The translations under genes and the position numbers were made by a program. From assembly GCA_020848455.1 (NCBI GenBank), contig JADLAB010000351.1:1-64000 (forward strand): a stretch of 64,000 nucleotides of DNA, in the 5' to 3' direction. The notes beneath the pieces were generated by a model that was given only the letters and a program-made list of their open reading frames with translations, was not told the DNA's origin and made no database searches. Position 1 is the stretch's first letter, and every line of letters begins with the position of its first letter. Shown one piece after another: positions 1 to 6,844 of this stretch. Source of the stretch: Polyangiaceae bacterium (GTDB lineage Bacteria > Myxococcota_A > Polyangia > Polyangiales > Polyangiaceae).

Positions 1-201
1 TACATCGTGCAGCTCGAGGTCGACGCGTGGGGCGCGAAGCTCGACGCGGCGAAGCTACCCGCCGACGCCATCCCGGTCTTCTACGAGCTCTCGGCCGACG
101 ACGGCCGGCCGACCGGGCGCAAGATCGACGGCGGCGCCTGGGGCGACAACGTCCCGGCGAACATGGCGCCGCCGCTCGACCGGTTCTTTCACCCGGGTTG
201 A
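1..201 (+). CDS. Thioredoxin-like protein, C-terminal fragment (5' end outside window)
   Basis: The frame is open from base 1 and ends at the TGA at 199-201, giving the last 66 residues of a longer protein. The segment IPVFYELSADDGRPTGRKID followed by GGAW and NVPANMAPPL resembles the C-terminal half of thioredoxin-fold proteins, where a Pro precedes a strand and a glycine-rich turn. The CxxC part would lie upstream and is not visible, so redox activity cannot be judged. The gene converges on the DsbA-family gene that starts 26 bases away on the other strand, and a GC-rich hairpin sits between the two stops. Family assignment rests only on this tail. Confidence 0.55.
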   Translation, partial: YIVQLEVDAWGAKLDAAKLPADAIPVFYELSADDGRPTGRKIDGGAWGDNVPANMAPPLDRFFHPG

Positions 202-203
202 GG

Positions 204-223
204 CGCCCGCGCCTGCGCGGGCG
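204..223. terminator. GC-rich hairpin between convergent genes
   Basis: Two 9-base arms (CGCCCGCGC and GCGCGGGCG) form a perfect inverted repeat with almost no spacer, placed between the stop of the thioredoxin-like gene and the stop of the minus-strand DsbA-family gene. There is no T-run on either side, so intrinsic termination is uncertain. The position suggests a shared transcript end. Confidence 0.4.
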
Positions 224-226
224 TGG

Positions 227-1135
227 CTACTTCGCGACGTTCTGCTTGGCGAGCGTCTCGTACACCTGCGCGATCGGCGTGCCGCTGGCGAGGAGGGCGT
301 CGGCCTTCTTGATCTCCGCCTCGACCACCGCGCCGAGGCCCTCGACGGAGCGCTGACCCTGGTAGAGCAGGCCGTTGACGAGGATGGTCGGCGTGCTGCG
401 CAGGCGCGCGTCGCGGCCGGCCTTGAGGTCGTTCTGCACCTCGGCCTTCACCTCGTCGCTGGCGAAGTCGGCCTTGAAGCGGTCGAGATCGCCGAGCCCC
501 ACCTGCTCGGCGAAACCTACCACCGTGTCGGGGCCGAGCGAGCGGGCGTTGGCGAACAGGAGCTCGCCGAGCTCCCAGCCCTTGCCCTGCCGGAGCGCCG
601 CCTGCATGGCGCGCGCCGCCGGATCGGAGCCCGGGTGATTCGGCAGCGGGAAGTGCCGCAGGTGCACCGCCACGCTGTCGCCGTACTTCTCGGACACTTG
701 CTTGAGGATCGGACCGACCCCCGCGCAGTGGGGTCACTGGAAGTCGCTGAATTCGAGGATCGTGACCTTGGCGTGCTCGGGACCGAGCCGCGGGCTCCAC
801 GCCCCGAGCGCGACGTAGGCGCCACCCTCCGCCGCGGCGGGCGGCCGCGGCCGGCCGGAGGCGTCGGCCCTGGCGGTCGCTGCGCCCGAGCTGCTCTTGC
901 CCGCGAAGTAGCCGCCTACGCCCCCGGCGGCGACGCCGACCACGAGCACGGCCGCGAGGTGGGCCCCCGTGAAGCGGCGCGCCTCGGGCGCCGGCTCGGG
1001 CGCGGGGCGCGGCGCCGCCGCGGAGGCGGCGCGCGGGCCTCGATCACCGCCCGCGGCGCGCGGACGCCTGCCTGCTTTGCGGGGGCGTGCCTCCGGGCGC
1101 GGCCCGTCGCCTGGCTCGTCGCTGTCGTCGACCAT
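227..1135 (-). CDS. Membrane-anchored DsbA-family selenoprotein (Sec134 encoded by in-frame TGA at 734-736)
   Basis: Read through the TGA at 734-736, the gene encodes 302 residues: a basic, Pro/Ala-rich cytoplasmic N-terminus, one membrane segment (about residues 57-78, ending GGVGGYFAGK), then a DsbA/thioredoxin_4 domain from about 105. The domain has TILEFSDFQ-U-PHC, where family members have FSDFQCPxC, so TGA falls exactly on the first active-site Cys (UxxC). The cis-Pro motif STPTILVNG follows near residue 260. Codon use and family similarity continue without break on both sides of the TGA, and a SECIS-like stem-loop lies just downstream. The likely role is periplasmic thiol-disulfide exchange or reduction. 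The final stop is TAG. No Shine-Dalgarno is seen at the ATG (1135). The alternative is a nonsense mutation of a Cys codon, which is less likely given the hairpin. Confidence 0.78.
704..722 (-). promoter_or_regulatory. Candidate bacterial SECIS element for Sec134
   Basis: In the minus-strand mRNA, 11 bases after the UGA triplet, GGGGGUC pairs with GAUCCUC (7 bp, two G-U pairs) around a 5-base loop GGUCC. The loop begins 18 bases after the UGA and starts with GG, matching the known bacterial SECIS pattern (an apical stem-loop with one or more G at the loop start, at about 16-37 bases). The loop resembles the GGUCU of E. coli fdhF. A competing stem (GACCCC of the UGA context with GGGGUC) is also possible. 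SelB binding is inferred, not shown. Confidence 0.68.
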
Positions 1136-1192
1136 GGAGGACCGTTAGAGCAGGCGCCCGGGCCGCGGTCAAGGTCGTCGTCGAGCGAGCGG

Positions 1193-1295
1193 AACCACGG
1201 AGTCACGGAAGCACGGAGCGTGACACGGAGGAAGGAGGAGCCTCTGAACCCTGCCGGCTCCGTGCAGCCCTCCGTGTCTCCGCGTCTCCGTGGTT
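1193..1295. repeat. Palindromic repeat element, copy 1 (103 bp)
   Basis: The element begins AACCACGGAG and ends CTCCGTGGTT, a perfect terminal inverted repeat. Inside are several short repeats of the type CACGGA and, in the right half, TCCGTG. It sits between the stop of the M23-like gene (1309) and the start of the DsbA-family gene (1135), and shares its core (GAACCCTGCCGGCTCCGTGC) with a second copy at 20033-20128. It contains no coding sequence. Palindromic repeats built from CACAGAG/CACGGAG-like words occur in many bacterial genomes; function unknown. Confidence 0.75.
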
Positions 1296-1308
1296 GTCTC
1301 TTGGGGCG

Positions 1309-2010
1309 TCACCAGCGGCAGAGGTCCGAGACCGCAGCGCCGGCGCCCGCGCCGGCGCCCGCGCTCGCCGCCGACCCGAGCGTCGCTCCTGCCGCCGCCG
1401 CCGTCGCGCTCGTCGCGAGCGGTCGCGTCCCGGCCGGGGTGCAGTCGCGCGCGTCGAAGGTCTTCTTCTCGAGGTCGAGGAGCTTCTGGGTCGGGTCGAC
1501 GAGGAGCTTATTGCGCTTGAACTTGCCGCTGCCCGAGAGGCTCTGGCCGCGCGCCGCCTCGTCGTAGAGCTCGAAGTGGAGCATGGACATCTTGAGGCTC
1601 GCGAGCCGGCCGACCGCGGCGATGAGCTCGCCCTCCGTCACCTTCGTGCCGGCCTTCAGCGCGGGCGCCGCGATGGCCGCGGAGGCGGCGGCGAGCCCCG
1701 CCTTCTCGCGCCCGGCCGCGAGCGACTTCTGCCACGACTTGTAGTGGCCGGGCGGCAAGATCTCCCCGTAGCGGACCACGCCGAAGCCCGGGTGGTGCAC
1801 CTCGAGCGCGTAGGTGTCGTCGTAGAAGAGGTAGGGCGCGAGGATGACCGTACCGTCGGCGACGGCGACGATCGGCGTGCCGACGGGGCCGTAGAGGTCG
1901 CAGCCGGCGTGGAGGCGCCCCTTGGAGCGCGCCGAGCCGAAGCGGCGCATGCCGCCGTTCGGGCCGGAGTAGGGTTCGGTGGGCCGCACGCGGAAGGGGA
2001 ATCGCGCCAT
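1309..2010 (-). CDS. M23-like (LytM) peptidase-fold protein, candidate T6SS effector
   Basis: This 233-residue protein has the LytM/M23 barrel: HAGCD (H34, D38) gives the first two zinc ligands and MLHFELYD (H145) the third. The position two before H145, normally the catalytic His of HxH, is Met143, so the fold may be a weak or inactive peptidase, or a variant that works differently. There is no signal peptide. The C-terminal 40 residues are an Ala/Gly-rich tail. It is divergent from vgrG with 51 bases between the starts, which suggests a T6SS-delivered murein-targeting effector or spike-associated protein. That role is inference from context; a cytoplasmic or phage-like role is possible. Confidence 0.65.
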   Translation of the reverse strand: MARFPFRVRPTEPYSGPNGGMRRFGSARSKGRLHAGCDLYGPVGTPIVAVADGTVILAPYLFYDDTYALEVHHPGFGVVRYGEILPPGHYKSWQKSLAAGREKAGLAAASAAIAAPALKAGTKVTEGELIAAVGRLASLKMSMLHFELYDEAARGQSLSGSGKFKRNKLLVDPTQKLLDLEKKTFDARDCTPAGTRPLATSATAAAAGATLGSAASAGAGAGAGAAVSDLCRW

Positions 2011-2011
2011 G

Positions 2012-2037
2012 GCCCGGGCATGATACCGTGCCGGGGC
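2012..2037. promoter_or_regulatory. Inverted repeat in the M23/vgrG divergent spacer
   Basis: The 51-base spacer between the two divergent starts holds arms GCCCGGGCA and TGCCGGGGC (one mismatch, 8-base centre). Both promoters must be in or near this spacer, so the site is placed to control both genes. No clear -10/-35 boxes could be assigned. Confidence 0.3.
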
Positions 2038-2061
2038 TCTTCACGACACAGGCGAGGGATC

Positions 2062-4215
2062 ATGCCGCTCTTGGAGCTCAGCGTCGCTTCCGGCGATGCC
2101 CTGTCGGTTCGGCGTTTCACCATCGAGGAGCGCATGAGCGCGCTCTTCTCGGTCGGCATCTGGGCGCGCTCGCCGAACGAGGACATCGACCTCGAGGCGG
2201 TGGTCGGTCGCGAGGCGAGCTTCCGCGTCGCCTCCGGCCTCAAGTTCGCGCAGGCGGGTGAGCGGCGCTTCACGGGCCTCTGCGCCACGATGGAGCTCCT
2301 GCACGTCGAGCCGAGCGGGCTGTCGACCTACCACCTCGTGCTCGTGCCGCGCCTGTGGCTGCTCGGAGAGCGCCGGAACCACCGGCTCTTCCAGCACCTC
2401 TCGGTGCCCGACATCGTGAAGAAGCTGTGCGACGAGTGGCAGGTGGCGCACCGCTTCCAGCTCGATCAGGCGCACCCGGTGCTCGAGCTCCGCACCCAGT
2501 ACGGCGAGAGCGATCTCGCCTTCCTGTCGCGCCTCTGCGAGGAGGCGGGCATCGCGTTCCGCTTCGCCGAGGACGACGAGGCGGGCAGCGTCGTCGTGTT
2601 CGACGATGCGCCGCAGGGGCGCGACCCGCGCGCGGCTTCGCTCGGCTACGTCGATCAGCCGAACGAGTCGGCCGAGCTCGAGTTCGCGACGGCGGTGCGG
2701 CTCGGTCAACAGGTGCGCTCGGGGCGCTTCGGGGTCCGCGACCACGACTTTCGCAGGAGCCCGAGGTACGAGCTCCTCGGCGCGACGCCGCGCACCGAGT
2801 CCGTCGAGGGCTCGCTCGAGCAGTACCAGTTCGCGCCGGGTGCGTCGGTCGTCGAGCGCTCGGGCGAGGCCGGCGGGGCAGCGCTCGTGGGCGACGACCA
2901 GGGGGTCGCCCGCCACGACGACAAGGCCGCCCTCGCGCGCGCCACGCGCCGGCTCGAGGCCGCAGCGGTGCGGCGCCGCGTCGTGTCCTTCCAGACGAAC
3001 GCGCTCGATCTCGCGCCCGGCGTCGTCTTGACGCTCGCCAAGCACCCGCGCAGCGATCTCGCCGACGCGCGCCTGCTCGTCACCGAGGTCCTGCTCGAGG
3101 GCTCGCCCGACGGGGCGTGGAGCCAGGCGGTGCAGGCCGCGTTCGCGACGCTGCCGTTCCGCCCGCGCGGCGCGCCGGCGCGGCCCGACGTGCAGGGCCT
3201 GCAGAGCGCGGTCGTCGTCGGGCCCCCGGGGGAAGAGATCTACACCGACGAGCTCGGGCGCGTGCGCGTCCAGTTCCACTGGGATCGCGAGGGGCGCTAC
3301 GACGACCGCTCGAGCTGCTTCATGCGCGTCAACCAGGGCTGGGCGGGCTCGGGCTTCGGCATGGTGACGATCCCGCGCGTGGGCCAGGAGGTTCTCGTCG
3401 CGTTCCTCGAGGGCAACCCGGACCAGCCGGTGGTCGTCGGGCGCCTCTACAACGCGACGGCCGTCCCGCCGTACCCCCTGCCGGAGCAGAAGACGAAGAG
3501 CGGCTGGCGCACGGACTCGTCGCCCGGCTCGGGCGGCTTCAACGAGCTCATGTTCGAGGATCTCAAGGGCCAGGAGCTCGTCTACGTCCAGGCCGAGCGC
3601 AACCTCGAGAAGCTCGTGAAGCTCGACGAGAGCGAGTCGACGGGGCGCGACCGCACGGTGAGCGTGCAGCAGAACCGCACGAGCTCGGTCGGCGGCGTCG
3701 ACGCGCTCACCGTCGGGGGCAAGTACGGCGTCACGATGGTGGCGCGCAACGGCGGCCCGGCGACCTCCGTCGAGATGGTCGATCAGCGCATCTGCCTCAC
3801 GACCGGGCAGGCGAGCATCGTGCTCGAGGGGCCGAACGTCACCATCGCTGCCCTCGGCACCATCAAGGTGAAGTCGAGCGGCGGCGACGTCGAGCTCGAG
3901 GGCGGCCCCTGGGTGAAGCTCAACTGCGGCACCGAGGCCTCGCCCGAGGCGCAGACCTTCACGATGCACCACGTCTCGGGCGTGCTTCGCGATCAGGACG
4001 GGGCACCGATCGCCGGCCAGACCGTGGTCGTGACCGGGAGCGACGGCGTCGCGCAGGCGGTCACGACCGATGCGAACGGCAGCTACGTCGCGCTCGTCGC
4101 GCCGGGACCGGCCGAGGTGAAGCTCCCCGAGGGCCTGCACTACGGCACGGGACCGGGTGCCGCCGAGGCGAGCACCGGGCCGGCGGCGGTCGAGGGGCAG
4201 GGGCCCGTCGTCTAG
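2062..4215 (+). CDS. vgrG: Type VI secretion tip protein VgrG with C-terminal TTR-like tail
   Basis: The 717-residue protein follows the VgrG plan. A gp27-like N-terminal region (residues about 1-380) contains the typical LSVPDIVKKLCDEW and YGESDLAFLSRLCEEAGIAF stretches. A gp5-like OB fold starts near residue 393 (IYTDELGRVRVQFHWDREG), followed by the beta-helix spike (NELMFEDLKGQELVYVQAER). From about residue 635 there is an extra small domain (SGVLRDQDGAPIAGQTVVV, TTDANGSYVALV) of the carboxypeptidase-regulatory/transthyretin-like type. In known T6SSs such tails on VgrG recruit effectors. The ATG at 2062 is preceded by a weak GGCGAGGG. It heads a cassette with a small unknown protein, PAAR and an M15 peptidase. 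Confidence 0.93.
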   Translation: MPLLELSVASGDALSVRRFTIEERMSALFSVGIWARSPNEDIDLEAVVGREASFRVASGLKFAQAGERRFTGLCATMELLHVEPSGLSTYHLVLVPRLWLLGERRNHRLFQHLSVPDIVKKLCDEWQVAHRFQLDQAHPVLELRTQYGESDLAFLSRLCEEAGIAFRFAEDDEAGSVVVFDDAPQGRDPRAASLGYVDQPNESAELEFATAVRLGQQVRSGRFGVRDHDFRRSPRYELLGATPRTESVEGSLEQYQFAPGASVVERSGEAGGAALVGDDQGVARHDDKAALARATRRLEAAAVRRRVVSFQTNALDLAPGVVLTLAKHPRSDLADARLLVTEVLLEGSPDGAWSQAVQAAFATLPFRPRGAPARPDVQGLQSAVVVGPPGEEIYTDELGRVRVQFHWDREGRYDDRSSCFMRVNQGWAGSGFGMVTIPRVGQEVLVAFLEGNPDQPVVVGRLYNATAVPPYPLPEQKTKSGWRTDSSPGSGGFNELMFEDLKGQELVYVQAERNLEKLVKLDESESTGRDRTVSVQQNRTSSVGGVDALTVGGKYGVTMVARNGGPATSVEMVDQRICLTTGQASIVLEGPNVTIAALGTIKVKSSGGDVELEGGPWVKLNCGTEASPEAQTFTMHHVSGVLRDQDGAPIAGQTVVVTGSDGVAQAVTTDANGSYVALVAPGPAEVKLPEGLHYGTGPGAAEASTGPAAVEGQGPVV

Positions 4216-4230
4216 AGGAGGAGCCGACCC

Positions 4231-4677
4231 TTGGCCGACATCTTCGTCCAGCTCCGCATGAAGAAGTGCTGCCGCGAGGCCCTCGCGCGGCTCGACGCCG
4301 CGCGCCGCCCGCTCCGCGCCGACGCGGCGGTCGGCAAGGTCGCCGTGCTCGAAGAGGAGCTCGGAGCGCAGCCCCTGCCGGTGGGCGCCGAGCGCCTCCG
4401 GGCCGAGCGCGCCGGCAGCGCGGGCGGGCGGCTCCCGAGCGAGCTCGAGGCGCGCGTCCACCGCCTCTGCATCGCGGCCTCGGACGAGCACGCGCTCGCG
4501 CACCACGAGGCGGGCGAGGTCGGCGAGGCCGCGTTCTGGCAACAGGTGAGCGCGCTCCTCGCCGATTTCGTCGCGGGCAAGCTGCCCGCCACCGGGGCCG
4601 CGGACGCGAGCGCTCCGGCGCTGCTCATCCCGGCCCGGGCGGGCACCGCGGGCGCCGGCGGGCGCGGCAGGAGCTGA
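4231..4677 (+). CDS. Small unknown protein of the VgrG cassette (possible adaptor)
   Basis: No family was recognised in this 148-residue protein. The TTG start is supported by a strong GAGGAGGAG at 4215-4223, seven bases upstream, partly formed by the end of vgrG. The sequence is alpha-helical and Ala/Glu/Arg-rich, with a Lys-Cys-Cys near the N-terminus (MKKCCREAL) and an Ala/Gly-rich tail; there is no signal peptide or membrane segment. It lies 15 bases after vgrG and one base before the PAAR gene, so it is surely co-translated with the spike. Size and position fit an effector adaptor/chaperone, but that is only inferred. Confidence 0.7.
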   Translation: MADIFVQLRMKKCCREALARLDAARRPLRADAAVGKVAVLEEELGAQPLPVGAERLRAERAGSAGGRLPSELEARVHRLCIAASDEHALAHHEAGEVGEAAFWQQVSALLADFVAGKLPATGAADASAPALLIPARAGTAGAGGRGRS

Positions 4678-4678
4678 C

Positions 4679-5182
4679 ATGGGCGGACGCGATCCACGGC
4701 GACCGGCACGCCTCGGCGACACCACCCGTCACGGTGGCGTCACCGGGCGCTTCGTGCAGGCCTCGGCCGACGTGCTCATCCACGGCATCCGCGCGGTGCG
4801 CGTGGGCGACGAGGCGCGCCTCGACGACGGCAAGATCTCCGTCGCGGCCGCGACGAGCCCGACCGTGCTCGTGAACCGGCGGCGCATCCAGCGCGTGACC
4901 GATCCGCTCGACGGCCCGAGCGGCAACTCGGTGCAGGGCGGCAACTTCGTCCTCGTCGGGGGCCCGCCGCCGGGCGGCGCCGAAGAGCACTACGAGGGCG
5001 GCTTCCGCGTGGTCGACGAGGCGGGCAGCCCCCTCGCGCGCGTGCGCTACTGCATCCGCTCGCCGAGCGGCGTCGAGACGTGGGGTCGCACCGACGAGGA
5101 CGGCCACACCGACACCGTGTACTCGGCCGAGCCAGAGGAGCTCGAGCTCGAGGTCTTCTCGGACGGCCCCTGCTGCAGCTGA
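4679..5182 (+). CDS. PAAR-domain spike-tip protein with C-terminal TTR-like extension
   Basis: The 167-residue protein starts with a PAAR repeat domain: ARLGDTTRHGG, ADVLIHGIRAVRVGDEARLD, SPTVLVNRRRIQRVTD, and SVQGGNFVLVGG close the cone seen in PAAR proteins, which cap the VgrG needle. From about residue 105 an extension (YEGGFRVVDEAGSPLARVRY, TDEDGHTDTVYSAEPEELEL) forms a small beta-domain of the kind often fused to PAAR and VgrG proteins, similar in style to the VgrG tail upstream. It is separated by one base from the preceding gene and eight bases from the M15 effector gene, so delivery of that effector by this tip is likely. Confidence 0.88.
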   Translation: MGGRDPRRPARLGDTTRHGGVTGRFVQASADVLIHGIRAVRVGDEARLDDGKISVAAATSPTVLVNRRRIQRVTDPLDGPSGNSVQGGNFVLVGGPPPGGAEEHYEGGFRVVDEAGSPLARVRYCIRSPSGVETWGRTDEDGHTDTVYSAEPEELELEVFSDGPCCS

Positions 5183-5190
5183 CGCGATCC

Positions 5191-5967
5191 ATGACCACCG
5201 CGACGCACAAGTCGAAGCAGAAGACCGCCAAGAAGGGCGCCGGCAAGGCGGCCCACAAGGTCGTCAAGCCCGAGGAGGACAAGCCGGACCCCGCCAAGCC
5301 GGCCAACCTCAGCTACCAGGCGCTCGACAAGGACGCGACCTACGGCAAGGAGTTCGCGTACACCTGGGAGCTCGGCAGCGCGATCAACGCCAAGGCCAAG
5401 CAGTACCACGTCAAGATCACGACCAAGGACTGGGCCGCGGACTACATCGTCGCCATCAGCGTCCCCGAGGTCCCGAAGGTGTCGGGCCAGCGCCTGCACC
5501 GGCGCATCGCGGCGCAGTTCATCGGCTTCTACAAGGCCGCGGCGAAGAAGAGCCTCACGAGCCACTTCGTGTCGAACGACGGCGCGTTCTACCCGCGCAC
5601 CATCACCGGCAACAGCGGCAAGCTCTCGAACCACGCCATCGGCACGGCCGTCGATCTCAACGCGTCCACGAACGGCTACGGCGCCGTGCCGGCGAAGCGC
5701 GGCAAGGACGGCAGCGTGCGCGAGCTCGCCGACTTCTGCGGCGACTTCGGGCTCTACTGGGGCGGCTGGTACGGCAAGCACAAGGACGGCATGCACTTCG
5801 AGGCCGTCAAGGTGCTGGACGAGGCGGCCCTCAAGACCGCCTGCACGACCCACGGCGTCACCTACGAGTCGACCTGGGTCCCGGCCGCGCCGCCGAAGCC
5901 CGCGCCGAAGCCACCCGCGCCGAAGCCCGGCGCCGGCGCGAAGGCCAAGGCTCCCGCGAAGAAGTGA
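5191..5967 (+). CDS. M15-family peptidoglycan peptidase, likely T6SS effector
   Basis: The 258-residue protein carries the M15 zinc site: SNHAIGTAVDLN (H148, D155) and KDGMHFEA (D199, H202). Asp at the D-x-x-H position matches the M15C group (phage Ply500-like L-alanyl-D-glutamate or D-Ala peptidases). The core (about residues 60-215) is flanked by a Lys-rich N-terminus (HKSKQKTAKKGAGK) and a Pro/Lys-rich tail. There is no signal peptide, as expected for a protein injected into a target periplasm. It is the last gene of the vgrG-PAAR cassette, eight bases after PAAR. No candidate periplasmic immunity gene follows; the next genes are a toxin-antitoxin pair. The start is the ATG just after the PAAR stop, without a clear Shine-Dalgarno. 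Confidence 0.83.
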   Translation: MTTATHKSKQKTAKKGAGKAAHKVVKPEEDKPDPAKPANLSYQALDKDATYGKEFAYTWELGSAINAKAKQYHVKITTKDWAADYIVAISVPEVPKVSGQRLHRRIAAQFIGFYKAAAKKSLTSHFVSNDGAFYPRTITGNSGKLSNHAIGTAVDLNASTNGYGAVPAKRGKDGSVRELADFCGDFGLYWGGWYGKHKDGMHFEAVKVLDEAALKTACTTHGVTYESTWVPAAPPKPAPKPPAPKPGAGAKAKAPAKK

Positions 5968-6095
5968 GGGGCCGCCCTGCTGCTGCGCAGCCAGGCCCGT
6001 TGCACCGGGACGTGGGCCCCCGTGCTGCCGCGGCCGCGACGTGTAGTCCCCGACGCTCGGCTCCACCCCCTGCTGCGAAACCGGTCGCACACCGC

Positions 6096-6127
6096 TTGAT
6101 ATGACCATGAAGTTGGTCTACTAGTAG
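6096..6127 (+). promoter_or_regulatory. Promoter and operator of the toxin-antitoxin pair
   Basis: TTGATA (6096-6101), a 17-base spacer and TACTAG (6119-6124) fit a sigma-70-type promoter. A perfect 10-base palindrome CTACTAGTAG (6118-6127) overlaps the -10 box, and GACCA/TGGTC (6103-6107 and 6114-6118) forms a second short inverted repeat within the spacer. The antitoxin ATG is at 6131, so the transcript would be nearly leaderless. Autorepression by the Phd-type antitoxin, known for the family, would act here. This patch is more AT-rich than its surroundings. Confidence 0.5.
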
Positions 6128-6130
6128 TAC

Positions 6131-6385
6131 ATGTTGAAGCTCAACGTGCACGAGGCGAAAGCGCAACTCTCGCGCGTGCTCGAGCGCGTCGAGAAGGGCG
6201 AGACCGTGATCCTGTGCCGTCGCAACGTCCCCGTCGCGGAGATCCACCGCATCGTGCCGGCGTCGAGCACGCCACGCGAGGTCGGATGGGCGAGGGAGGC
6301 GTGGGCGGGATGGACTCTGCCCGACAGCTTCTTCGAGCCGCTGCCCGACGCTCTGCTCGACGCCTTCGAAGGTCGCGGCGGGTGA
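6131..6385 (+). CDS. Phd/YefM-family antitoxin
   Basis: The 84-residue protein begins MLKLNVHEAKAQLSRVLERV, followed by EKGETVILCRRNVPVAEIHRI, the standard Phd/YefM fold that binds the operator as a dimer. The C-terminal 40 residues, with WTLPDSFFEPLPDALLDAF, match the usual toxin-wrapping tail. It overlaps the PIN toxin gene by four bases (GTGA), the normal antitoxin-first order. No Shine-Dalgarno precedes the ATG, consistent with a very short leader. Confidence 0.88.
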   Translation: MLKLNVHEAKAQLSRVLERVEKGETVILCRRNVPVAEIHRIVPASSTPREVGWAREAWAGWTLPDSFFEPLPDALLDAFEGRGG

Positions 6386-6768
6386 AGCTCCTGCTCGACA
6401 CCTGCGCGGCCATCTGGCTGGCCGCAGGCGACGCGCGTCTGTCTGCCACCGCTCGCGCGGCCTTCCGCGATGCGGACAACACCGTGGCCTTGAGCGCGGC
6501 GTCCGCGTGGGAGATCGCGGTCAAGCACCGTCTGGGACGATTGCCGTTGCCCGAACCACCGGACGCCTTCGTGCGCCGCCTGCGGGAAACGCACGCCATC
6601 GACTCGCTCCCCATCGACGAGCTGTCGGCCCTCGGTGCGAGTCGACTGCCGGACATCCATCGCGATCCATTCGACCGGATCATCGTGTGCCAGGCCATCG
6701 CCCACGGCTTCGTTCTCGTCACCGACGACGCGGCGATCCGGCAGTATCCCGTTCGCACGCTGTGGTGA
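6382..6768 (+). CDS. VapC-family PIN-domain toxin
   Basis: The 128-residue protein is a PIN-domain ribonuclease. Acidic residues of the metal site are visible in LLLDTCAAIW, SAASAWEIAVK, DPFDRIIVCQA and VTDDAAI. Such toxins cleave tRNA or rRNA and are held inactive by the partner antitoxin. The GTG start lies inside the antitoxin stop (4-base overlap), so synthesis is coupled to the antitoxin. The ending YPVRTLW is typical of this PIN subgroup. Together with its antitoxin it forms an isolated stabilising or stress module beside the T6SS cassette. Confidence 0.9.
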   Translation: MKLLLDTCAAIWLAAGDARLSATARAAFRDADNTVALSAASAWEIAVKHRLGRLPLPEPPDAFVRRLRETHAIDSLPIDELSALGASRLPDIHRDPFDRIIVCQAIAHGFVLVTDDAAIRQYPVRTLW

Positions 6769-6844
6769 GCACGGCGGGCCCAGCGGCGTGGGGGGCCGGC
6801 GTCTCGGCACGGCCGCGGCCGTGGGTGCTCTGCGTGGCGGCTCG

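Noticed and set aside
227-1135. Two separate minus-strand genes or a pseudogene split by a nonsense codon
   Set aside because: The stop falls precisely on the redox Cys, both halves belong to one DsbA domain with normal codon bias, and a SECIS-like hairpin follows; selenocysteine is the simpler explanation.
2041-4725. Long antisense open frame opposite vgrG
   Set aside because: It is a shadow of high-GC third-position bias; the plus strand has an unmistakable VgrG with all family motifs.
5858-6247. Minus-strand open frame across the M15-antitoxin spacer
   Set aside because: No start context or family signal; it overlaps the well-supported antitoxin gene and its promoter.
6808-6823. Palindrome CACGGCC/GGCCGTG as a terminator between vapC and the S41 protease gene
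   Set aside because: Only a two-base centre and no T-run on either side; in this base composition such short palindromes are common.
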